From Cafeteria roenbergensis (lineage: Eukaryota > Sar > Bigyra > Bicosoecida > Cafeteriaceae), in assembly GCA_008330645.1 (NCBI GenBank), contig VLTN01000048.1, forward strand, positions 186,001-250,000: a stretch of 64,000 bases of DNA, written 5' to 3'. Made by a program: the position numbers and the translations under genes. The notes under the pieces are model-generated. The model worked only from the letters and a program-made list of their open reading frames with translations, made no database searches and was not told where the DNA came from. Of this stretch, positions 1 through 7,939 are shown piece by piece. How positions within the stretch are numbered: position 1 is the first letter of the stretch; each line of letters starts with the position of its first letter.

Positions 1-1
1 G

Positions 2-3000
2 TTTGTGGACAGCAAGCCGGCCAGCGTGCGGGGGGGAGAGGACGGCGGCGGCGGCGGCGGCGGGTCGGGAGCGGACGAGGTCGTGGCGGAGGGCGACGCT
101 GCCGAGGCTGCGGAGGCTGCCGAGGCCGAGGCGGTGGGTGAGCGGCCCGCCGTCCCGACGGCTGCAGCGCTGCGGAACGTTCGCTTTCACTACAGGGGCT
201 GGTGCCGCTGGCTTCTGGCAGCAGGGCTCACGATGTTTGCCGGAGCAAGCATTGTCGGCGTGACTGCGAGCCACAGGTGGGGAGCGTTAGCGATGCGCGG
301 GGCGGGGGAGGCCATGATCACGGCGCTGGACGGCGCGGCAGAGGCTGTGCAGGCGATGGAGCCGGCGGCGCAGGCTGCAGTGGAGGGCTTTGCCGAGCAG
401 GGGCTGCGGCTGCTGGTGATGGGGTTTCTGGCATCGGTGACCGGGCAGCGACAGGTCCCTGACGCCGCTCTGTCGGCTCCCGGAAGCGTTCCCGGGGCCC
501 CCGCTGTACCCTCTGCCTTCGCCGGGCCGCTGAACGGACTCCTTGCCGGGGACGCTTCCACCGGCGCCGGCATCAACACCAGCCGCCTCCTCGCCAGGTC
601 CAGGTGCGCTCGGCGGCACGTTCCCGGAAACGGCACGGCCGCGCTGTACGTCCGGGAGCAGGCCGGCATCCAGGTGGGGCCCTTCGGGTTCGAGGTGGAC
701 GCGGCCGCGGCGCTCAAGGGCCGGCTGCTGCCCCGGCCGATGTGGGTGGTGGAGCACATCGGAACCACGCAGCGGAGCGCCGCCGAGGCGGTGGTCGGGG
801 CGGCAGAGCGGGTGGCGGCCTTGGCGAGCGCTGCCGCGTCGCTCAGCAGACCGGCGGCATGGTCGCTCAACGAGACGTCAACGCACGCCTCCCAGCTCGC
901 GGCCTCCCGCGCTCGCCTGGGCGCCCTCAACGCGCGAACGCAGTCTGCGCTACGGTCCGCCGACGGCTCCAACGGGCGCTTGGAGGGCGCGGGCCGCGGC
1001 ATCACGTTTCACCGACTGCCAGAGCCAGCCTCCCCGACCACCAGCACCACCGCCGGAGTCGACGTCGTTCGCTCTGCGCTGGCCGCCTACAACGCCAGGC
1101 CGTCACGGGCGCTCGCGGAATCCGTCGCAGACGGGGTCGAGGACACTGCCAACGGGCGGCTTGACGGGCAGGCTTCGCAGGCCGTGCGAGCAGGCTTTGT
1201 CAACAACGTTGAGTCCATCATCACGGCCCTGTCGACCACCGTGCCCGACGGGGCAGAGCTGGGGTCCCTGCTGCAGCGCTGGTCGCTGCTGGTTTCGGCG
1301 GAACGATCATCCGCTGCGGCTGCGGAGATGGCCCTGGCCATTATGGCTTTCGGCAACGAATCGACGTTTGGAGTGACCCCAACCCTTCCAGTCGCGGCGC
1401 AGCGCGTGAACGAATCCTTCCTGTTTTTGAGAGACGCCCAGGCGGCGGCGCTCTCCCTCGCAGAGGCGATTGTGGGGAGCGACCTTGCGGCAACGGCAGC
1501 CTCCCGAGCGCCAGCGGGCGCCGACGCCGCGGAGTTGGCTGCCGCCACGGCCGCCGCCAACGCGGCGACTGTCTCTCCCGCCGGGGCGGCCTGGGCGCTG
1601 CCGCCCACGCTTCCCGTCGCCGGCAGCGCTGCCAAGGCGGCTGCTTCCCTGGCGGCGGTGTTGGCCCATCACGGCGCCGCCTTGGCCGCCGCCGCCGCCG
1701 CCTCCTCCTCCGCCTCCGCCTTGGGAGGCTCCATCCCGGCACCGGGCTGGACCGTGTCTCCGGCCGGCGCCGTGCTGGTGCCGCCCGCTCCGCCCACGCC
1801 CTCGCTTCGAGCGTCTCTGGGGGCTCTGCCCTCACTGGAGCAGCTCCGGGTGGAAGACGTCCGTACGCGAAACCTCACGGCCCTGCAGAGCTGCGGCGAG
1901 GACGTCAGCGAGGCGTACGCGCGGTTCAGCGAGTGGGTGGCGCCCGAGCCGCAGGCCGCCACCAGGGTGCGTCAGCTGATTGCGGACCTCGCGTCTGCGC
2001 GGCCCAACGCGAGCGCCACTCTGGCGGAAACACGTCAGCGGCTCGATGACTGGGAGGACGAAGTGAGGGGCCGGATCGAGGCGCGGCTCGGCCAGCTGGC
2101 GGCCACAGCCGTGCGTATCGTAGACAGGCACGCAAACACCTTGCTGCTAGCCGAGGCTGGGGCCTGGAGCGCGACCAATGCGAGCAACGGGACGGTGCTT
2201 CCGGCTCTGCCGACAGGTGCGGAGCTCGCGTCGCTGTTCGGCGTGGCGGTTTCGCGCGACTGGCTGTCGCCGTCGGGCCACTGCGGGGCGCCGCAGCTGG
2301 CTGCTTTCAGCGACGTCGCGTCGCTCTTCGGTTGGGCGACGCTGCCGGTGCCGTCGCTGCTGGCGTGCAGGGGGCTGCTGCCTGGGCAGGCGGGCTCCAG
2401 CGTGCCGGTCTGCCTCGCCGGTCGCCGCTGCAATGTGACAGGCTGCGGCAGCAACGTCACCGCTAGCAATGCAACGGACGGCGCAGCCGCTGGTGCTGGT
2501 TCTGCTGGTGCTGCTGGTGCTGGTTCCAACTGCTCAGGGGCCGCCGGGGTGTGGCAAGCCGAGCGGCGGTGCAACGCGACTGGCTGTGCGCCAGCCAGCT
2601 TGGTGGTGGGTGCGTCATCGGCGGGTCACGCGTCCTTCTTCGAGGCATCACACTCGGTTCTGCTTGCGGCAGAGGCAGCGCGACTCTCCGCGACCACGGA
2701 CCTGCCCATCGGGAGAGTGGCCGCATCCAGGCTGTGGCGCGCGCTCAGCGCCTCGGATCTGGTGGCGTCGTGGACGGTGTCCAACGCGACGCTGCCGGTT
2801 CAGTTCAAGTCCACTGTGGACAGCGTTCTGGGCAGGCTGCGCACCGCCAGAGTGTCCCTGCTCGCCTTCCACACGGACCAGAGGTGCACGCACGACGGAT
2901 CCTCCTGCCCGGCGGTCGGGCAGAGCTGCGCTGCTGGCCTGGGCACCTGCGAGACTGGCGTGCGCACATGCCTCCGGAACGCCGGCGGGCTCCCGGCACA

Positions 3001-6000
3001 GACGTCGGCGGGCAGACGGGTCGCGTGCCTGCAGCACCAGGACTGCCGGGACGAGTTTCCGGTCGACTACCCGCTAGCGGTGTGCAACCTGCACGCCCCG
3101 CTGATCCTTCCGGGCGTGGAGGCGCTCCGACAGTACGCCAACGACACGGGGCCCGACCTGACCGCAGAGGAGGCCGCCGCCGACGAGCTGCGCGCCGCAA
3201 TCGACGTTGTGTCCGCCGACGGCCCGCTGCGGCGGGTCGGTGCGCTTGCCCTGCTCAACGCCAGCATGGAGGCTCTGCCGCTGGCAAGGCTCGAGCGGAC
3301 GACCAGGTGGACGTCGGACATGCTCGCGACGGCAGGCGACGGCACCGCGCTGCTCAACGCAAGCGGCTCCACAGCCAGGGTCCTGAACGACACAGGCCGA
3401 TTCTTCCGCCTTGAGGCAGAGGCAGTCGGCTCTGTGGGGCTGGGGGCGTCGCAGGCCGGGGCGCAGGCCGCCCTGGCTGCAGAGGCGCAGGTTCCCTGGG
3501 ACCTGGCCTTGGGCCCCATGAGGATTCTCAACGGATCTGTCGGCGACCTGGAGGCTCCTTCCGACGGTGATGCGGCGCTGACCTCTGTGGTTTCGTCCGC
3601 GTCCGCCCTCCACACCTACGTTTCCGAAACCGCCCCAGCTGATCTCGCGACCGCGCTGAACGCGTCGTGGCTCCGGGACCAGCACGACGCCGCCCTCCGA
3701 GAGGGCTCTTCCGGGGTGGTGGAGGCCCTCCAGGCGATGGCCTCGGCAGTGCAGCGGGCGCTGGACGCGAGCGCGGATACCCTCATACAGCCGCAGCTCA
3801 GGCGCGTGTTTGCGGCGCAGAACGCCCTGGACCAACATAAGCGGTTCTTGCAGGTGGCCACCACGCCGGGCTTCGCGGCAGACAACGGCGGGATTCACTT
3901 CTTCGCGATGCTGCTGCAGACGCTGGCGCCGGGGGAACGTTTGACCGACATTGGATTCAACGACGAGCTGCTGATTCGCTGGTTCAACCCCCTCAAGAGC
4001 ATAGTCGTGGAGGCGGACGCGGCCCAGCGGCCCGCGGAGGCGACCGTGTACCGTGACGGCCCGCTGCTGCGCACCGGCACGGCGGCGGCCATCACCACCG
4101 AGGAGGAGGAGGAGGCCCTTCGGCGCTGGCCGGACGGCAGGCTCTGTCTGACGCGCAACTGCTTGAACAACACGGTGCGGCACCTCACGGAGGGGGACGT
4201 CGCCGTGCCCTTTCCGAGCGCGTCGTGGGTCGGGCTCACGATCCTGCCAGTGCAGGGCGTCGCCGTCCTGTTCCTGCTGCAGCTGCCCCCGCTCTGCAGC
4301 GCGGCCGTCGCCCTCTTCCTCGTCGGAGCCTTCCTGTTCACGGGAAGCTGCGGCCGGCGCAGCGCGGTGCGGTGGTGCGCCTCCCTGGGCGCGGCGTGGT
4401 CGTGCTGCTGCGGGGCGCTGCTGCTCCTGCTCGTGGCGGTGGGACCCCTCCCCGCCCTCCTGGCTCTGGCCGATGCGTGCGGCAGCGCGGAGGCGACGGT
4501 GTATCGTTTGGCCGAGGGGGAGGCCCCGCATGTGTGCCATATGATGCTGAACGGCTCTGTGGCTCTGCACAGCGACATGACCGGCAACGCTGCCGACGGC
4601 GCAGGGGTGTGCGCAGTTCACGTCGACGGCGCTGCCGCCGCTGTGGATGTCGCCCGCACGCTGCTGGCCACGGCGTCGACGGCCCACCCGCTGGCCGCCC
4701 TGGGGCTGGCCACTCACACCGTGGCGGCCTCGAGCGCGGCGACCAGCGCTGGCGCCGTGGGGCCCTCGTCTTCGTCAGCAGCATCGTCGTCGCTGGCTGC
4801 GGTAGAGCCCATTTGCGATGCGCCCCTTCCCCTGCGGCCGGCCATCGACCCCTGGCTGGGAGCGCTGGCCAGAGCGCCTGCGTCTCTGCTCTGGAGCGCC
4901 GCTCTTCCTCCGGGGGCGGGTGCTGCCTCGTCGTCATCGTCATCGACCTCGACCTCGACCTCGACCTCGTCGCTGTCCGGCACTGGGGCGAATCCGTTCG
5001 TGTGGCCCGCGAGCAGCGCGGCGTCGCTCCACCCGTCGCTCACAGGCTCGGCCGGCAATGCCTCCGTTCTCGGCGCAGCTGGTCCGTTCTACCTGCCGTC
5101 TGCGGCGCTGCAGGGCGACCCCGGCCCCATGTCGGGCGTGCTAACGGCGTCCGCTGACGCAACTGGCAGTGTCTCATCTGTGGCCGCGGCCCTCGGAGCC
5201 GCGTCGCTCTCGGGCGAGCTGCTGGTGCGCGCCATGGCGAGGGCGGCCAGGGAGGCAGCCGGGCGGCGCAGCTTGCAGTACGCGCGCGAGGAGGTGCTGG
5301 GGGCGGCAAGGGGAGGGCCTTGGGAGGCGCGGCGTGGCCTCGAGCCTGCGCTGCTGGGCGCGGCGGCGGGGGGCGGGGGCGCGGTGGCCGGGTCGCTGGC
5401 GGCAGGGGTGGAGCAGCACCTGACCTGCAGCGAGGGTGTGCGGGCAGTGAAGAGTGCCGGGGACGCGGTTTGCGGCAGCGCGGGGCAGGCTCTGGGGTGG
5501 CTGGTGGTGCCACTGTTGATGAACGGACTGCTGATGCTGGTGGCGGGATGGTGGCTGATGCTGCTGGCGTACAAGCGCATGCCTGCTGTGCTGTTCGGGC
5601 ACGAGCTCGATGAGGCAGTGAACCCGGCCCTCCAAAAGTCTCGGGAGGGCGGGGACGGCACGGCAGAATCGGGGAAAATGCTCGAGGAGGCGGAGGCAGC
5701 GGCGGCCGTCGCGGCGGCAGAAGCCACTGCCGGCAGCGGCGGCAGCGGTGGACGGAGCGGCAAGGGCAGAGGAAAGGGCGGTCTGGCCGCAGCGCTGAGC
5801 GGGCGAGCGGCGCAGGCAGAGATGGACGCCGGGCTCAAGGCCCGCGCCGGCGGAGTGGCTGTTCCCGTGCTGGATGGCGGAGCACGGGGCCTTGCCCTGC
5901 TCGGCACCGCGCCGGTTGAAGCCGGGGCGTACGCTGGCGACAAGGGCTCTGCCGGTGTTGTCCTGCCTGCCGCAGCTGCGAAGCGGTACGCGGTGGCTGG

Positions 6001-6319
6001 CCCAGGCAACGACGGCGCGGAGTCGAAGCTGTCGCCGGAGGACGTGCACTTGGTTCGCGGTGGCAGCGATGGCCGCCTCAGCGCACGAGTTGCGGGACAG
6101 CCTGGGCCCTGGGATGACCTCGGCGGCGCGCTGCGAGAGGGCGGGCTGGAGACATCGAGCGGCGGGCATGCATTCCGCGAGGCCGCTGCCTTGCCAATGG
6201 AGAGCAGTGGAGGGGCGCAAGCCCGGCGGCGCAGCGGGCAATCGACGCCCCACCAGGATGCCGCCCAGGCGGCTCACAGCGACGCGATGCTTGCAATGCT
6301 TGGCGGCAAAGCCACGTAG
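2..6319 (+). CDS. Giant multi-pass membrane protein, 5' end outside window
   Basis: I do not recognise the family. The frame is open to the left edge, so the true start lies outside; at least 2104 residues are visible, with TAG at 6317. Numbering from the GTG at 5, a charged N-terminal stretch precedes a hydrophobic segment at about 69-90. A very long, probably extracytoplasmic region follows (about 90-1405), rich in Ala and in N-x-S/T sequons, with a Cys-rich part that includes two near-repeats reading RRCNVTGC and RRCNATGC. Hydrophobic segments follow at about 1409-1450 and 1457-1490, then a second loop of about 340 residues with Ser runs, a last membrane segment at about 1832-1858, and a Gly/Ala-rich cytoplasmic tail of about 245 residues. 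Two large loops separated by paired membrane segments recall the prominin layout, but no sequence signature supports that. It is more likely a lineage-specific surface protein. Coding status is supported by length and by the coherent topology. Confidence 0.8.
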   Translation, partial: FVDSKPASVRGGEDGGGGGGGSGADEVVAEGDAAEAAEAAEAEAVGERPAVPTAAALRNVRFHYRGWCRWLLAAGLTMFAGASIVGVTASHRWGALAMRGAGEAMITALDGAAEAVQAMEPAAQAAVEGFAEQGLRLLVMGFLASVTGQRQVPDAALSAPGSVPGAPAVPSAFAGPLNGLLAGDASTGAGINTSRLLARSRCARRHVPGNGTAALYVREQAGIQVGPFGFEVDAAAALKGRLLPRPMWVVEHIGTTQRSAAEAVVGAAERVAALASAAASLSRPAAWSLNETSTHASQLAASRARLGALNARTQSALRSADGSNGRLEGAGRGITFHRLPEPASPTTSTTAGVDVVRSALAAYNARPSRALAESVADGVEDTANGRLDGQASQAVRAGFVNNVESIITALSTTVPDGAELGSLLQRWSLLVSAERSSAAAAEMALAIMAFGNESTFGVTPTLPVAAQRVNESFLFLRDAQAAALSLAEAIVGSDLAATAASRAPAGADAAELAAATAAANAATVSPAGAAWALPPTLPVAGSAAKAAASLAAVLAHHGAALAAAAAASSSASALGGSIPAPGWTVSPAGAVLVPPAPPTPSLRASLGALPSLEQLRVEDVRTRNLTALQSCGEDVSEAYARFSEWVAPEPQAATRVRQLIADLASARPNASATLAETRQRLDDWEDEVRGRIEARLGQLAATAVRIVDRHANTLLLAEAGAWSATNASNGTVLPALPTGAELASLFGVAVSRDWLSPSGHCGAPQLAAFSDVASLFGWATLPVPSLLACRGLLPGQAGSSVPVCLAGRRCNVTGCGSNVTASNATDGAAAGAGSAGAAGAGSNCSGAAGVWQAERRCNATGCAPASLVVGASSAGHASFFEASHSVLLAAEAARLSATTDLPIGRVAASRLWRALSASDLVASWTVSNATLPVQFKSTVDSVLGRLRTARVSLLAFHTDQRCTHDGSSCPAVGQSCAAGLGTCETGVRTCLRNAGGLPAQTSAGRRVACLQHQDCRDEFPVDYPLAVCNLHAPLILPGVEALRQYANDTGPDLTAEEAAADELRAAIDVVSADGPLRRVGALALLNASMEALPLARLERTTRWTSDMLATAGDGTALLNASGSTARVLNDTGRFFRLEAEAVGSVGLGASQAGAQAALAAEAQVPWDLALGPMRILNGSVGDLEAPSDGDAALTSVVSSASALHTYVSETAPADLATALNASWLRDQHDAALREGSSGVVEALQAMASAVQRALDASADTLIQPQLRRVFAAQNALDQHKRFLQVATTPGFAADNGGIHFFAMLLQTLAPGERLTDIGFNDELLIRWFNPLKSIVVEADAAQRPAEATVYRDGPLLRTGTAAAITTEEEEEALRRWPDGRLCLTRNCLNNTVRHLTEGDVAVPFPSASWVGLTILPVQGVAVLFLLQLPPLCSAAVALFLVGAFLFTGSCGRRSAVRWCASLGAAWSCCCGALLLLLVAVGPLPALLALADACGSAEATVYRLAEGEAPHVCHMMLNGSVALHSDMTGNAADGAGVCAVHVDGAAAAVDVARTLLATASTAHPLAALGLATHTVAASSAATSAGAVGPSSSSAASSSLAAVEPICDAPLPLRPAIDPWLGALARAPASLLWSAALPPGAGAASSSSSSTSTSTSTSSLSGTGANPFVWPASSAASLHPSLTGSAGNASVLGAAGPFYLPSAALQGDPGPMSGVLTASADATGSVSSVAAALGAASLSGELLVRAMARAAREAAGRRSLQYAREEVLGAARGGPWEARRGLEPALLGAAAGGGGAVAGSLAAGVEQHLTCSEGVRAVKSAGDAVCGSAGQALGWLVVPLLMNGLLMLVAGWWLMLLAYKRMPAVLFGHELDEAVNPALQKSREGGDGTAESGKMLEEAEAAAAVAAAEATAGSGGSGGRSGKGRGKGGLAAALSGRAAQAEMDAGLKARAGGVAVPVLDGGARGLALLGTAPVEAGAYAGDKGSAGVVLPAAAAKRYAVAGPGNDGAESKLSPEDVHLVRGGSDGRLSARVAGQPGPWDDLGGALREGGLETSSGGHAFREAAALPMESSGGAQARRRSGQSTPHQDAAQAAHSDAMLAMLGGKAT

Positions 6320-6705
6320 TCGGCCAGCTTAAATCCAACAGAATCTGTTGTGTGTCACTGGGTTGGGGCTGCGAACGTGCGTGGTGCTGCCATCGCGTAC
6401 GCGCACGTTGGATTGAACTGTGTCTGAGTGAGACGCCCGGCTCGCTCACCAGAACTTGGCCCCCTTGCGCCTCGTGCCCTGAGGCCGGCGCCTGCTTTGA
6501 CAGGTGCAGAGCGTTCACCGCCGTGTCTTCCTGCATCCGCGCCAACAGGCGCAGGGCTCGAGTCCCGTCAATGGGAGGCAGCACTTGGTGCCCAAGCTGG
6601 GCCAGAGTAGCATGCTGGGCGCCGGGCGGGGCCAAAGGGGCCATCCCAAGGGTAAGCTTCTCGCTTCTTTAAGTGAACATCGTCTGAGGATCGGACTTGG
6701 CAAGC
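6320..6705. other. Intergenic spacer between the giant membrane gene and the transposon
   Basis: No convincing gene. It should hold the 3' UTR of the upstream gene. A 7-base-arm perfect inverted repeat (CAACAGA-A-TCTGTTG, 6336-6350) lies 17 bases after the stop codon. Otherwise nothing is seen. Confidence 0.5.
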
Positions 6706-6729
6706 CGACTGCAGAGCCACCCGGGAGAG
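6706..6729 (+). repeat. Left terminal inverted repeat of the pogo-like element
   Basis: It pairs with 11122-11145 in inverted orientation over 24 bases with a single mismatch (CCACCC against CTACCC in the same reading direction). Similarity stops abruptly outside it, which is why the element end is placed here. Confidence 0.75.
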
Positions 6730-6745
6730 AAAAGCCAAAAAGCGG

Positions 6746-6762
6746 ATGCTCGGAAGAGAAAA
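6746..6762 (+). repeat. Left subterminal inverted repeat of the transposon
   Basis: ATGCTCGGAAGAGAAAA is the exact reverse complement of 10914-10930. Paired internal repeats near both ends are typical candidate transposase-binding sites. Confidence 0.65.
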
Positions 6763-6836
6763 GCACTTTTTCGGTATGGACATTGTCCAATCGACCCAAA
6801 CTTCGGCTGTGCCCGTTTCCTAGTGAGGCGCTGAAA

Positions 6837-7937
6837 ATGGCCTCGATCGATTGCGGCTTGTGCTCCTGGCGCGCGAGGCGCGCCGCGGTGGTCTGCAACG
6901 GCTGGCGGCGCGCACCCTCCCAACCGCCCCAGGGCAGCTCCAGCCCCAATCTCTTCTTCGAAAAGTGTGGGCAGTATGTTTTCATAGCGAATGTATGTGG
7001 TCAGGGCGCTGAACTCGCGCTGGTTGGGGAGGCGCCTGCCGCCGTTGACGAAAGCTTGTGCGCGGCATCCTTCCGCATGGGAGTCATGTTTTTGAATTTT
7101 GAGGCCATCGCACACTTTCTTTTGCTCGTGCAGATCGCGTCGTACGCTTTATTTGCGGTTTTCTTTGAGCGCCCAGCACTTCCCCGACACCTCGATCGTC
7201 GACTCACCCGCCAAATTGAAAAGGATGGTAGACAGCCAGTGACCATTTCTCATGGCTCTGGGGTTCTTGAGGTCCCAAAGTCGACAATTGCGCGGGGCCT
7301 TCGCGACGCTGTTGACTGGGGCCTTCGGAACGAGGTGCTTGTCGGTCAACTGCAACTCGGCAAAAACGCCGCCAAACGGGCGTTTGGTGTGGCCTTTGTG
7401 ATGTCAATACAGTCAACATCCGAGCTAATCTCGCTGCTGAAGTACGTTGGGCTCAGGCAATGCAGCAGGGCGACGCAATTTACGGCCAAAGCGTACCCGC
7501 CCGTTCCAGCGCAGACGAGGCGAGATGGAGTCTTCGCTCAAGCCGCTCGAATTGGAGCCAGCAAAGTCTACCCGGCGGCTACTGCCAGAGACAGGTGCAT
7601 CTCTGAACACGGAATGGAATCCCCGTGGGCCAGATGGGTCCGCCAGGCGCGTGAACACGTCTTCGCCATTCTGACCGAGAGGGGCCTTGCGCGACTGATG
7701 GCAGATGGCTTGCCGGAGGAAGTCGCTCGCAAGCAGCTTAACGAGGGTCTGAACGGGGCCTTCAGGCGCAGCATTTCCCGGAGCATTCGAGAGCTTGGCA
7801 TCCGGCCCCACCAAAGCGGCGCCAGGCGCGGATTGGCTTCGCCCCCGGCCAAGGCGCCTGCTCTCGAGGGCGCACCGGCTGTTGCAAGCGAGGCCAAGAC
7901 GATGGCGAAAAGCAGTACAAATGGGTCCAAGGCCTGA
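6837..7937 (+). CDS. Transposon ORF1, accessory or DNA-binding protein (366 aa)
   Basis: This is the first of two tandem ORFs inside the inverted repeats. The frame is open further upstream, but the ATG at 6837 is the first one inside the element and follows the left inverted repeats. The stop is TGA at 7935, and only two bases separate it from the ATG of the transposase ORF. I recognise no full domain. Around residues 142-158 the segment VLEVPKSTIARGL resembles the recognition-helix region of Psq/pogo-type helix-turn-helix domains (consensus near VPKST), which would suit a DNA-binding role. The C-terminal 60 residues are Ala/Lys-rich and probably disordered. It could instead be a decayed 5' exon of the transposase; no RNA evidence is available to decide. 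Confidence 0.5.
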   Translation: MASIDCGLCSWRARRAAVVCNGWRRAPSQPPQGSSSPNLFFEKCGQYVFIANVCGQGAELALVGEAPAAVDESLCAASFRMGVMFLNFEAIAHFLLLVQIASYALFAVFFERPALPRHLDRRLTRQIEKDGRQPVTISHGSGVLEVPKSTIARGLRDAVDWGLRNEVLVGQLQLGKNAAKRAFGVAFVMSIQSTSELISLLKYVGLRQCSRATQFTAKAYPPVPAQTRRDGVFAQAARIGASKVYPAATARDRCISEHGMESPWARWVRQAREHVFAILTERGLARLMADGLPEEVARKQLNEGLNGAFRRSISRSIRELGIRPHQSGARRGLASPPAKAPALEGAPAVASEAKTMAKSSTNGSKA

Positions 7938-7939
7938 CG

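Noticed and set aside
3074-4717. 547-codon minus-strand frame opposite the giant membrane gene
   Set aside because: The plus frame has coherent membrane segments and sequons; the minus frame is His/Arg/Gln-rich noise.
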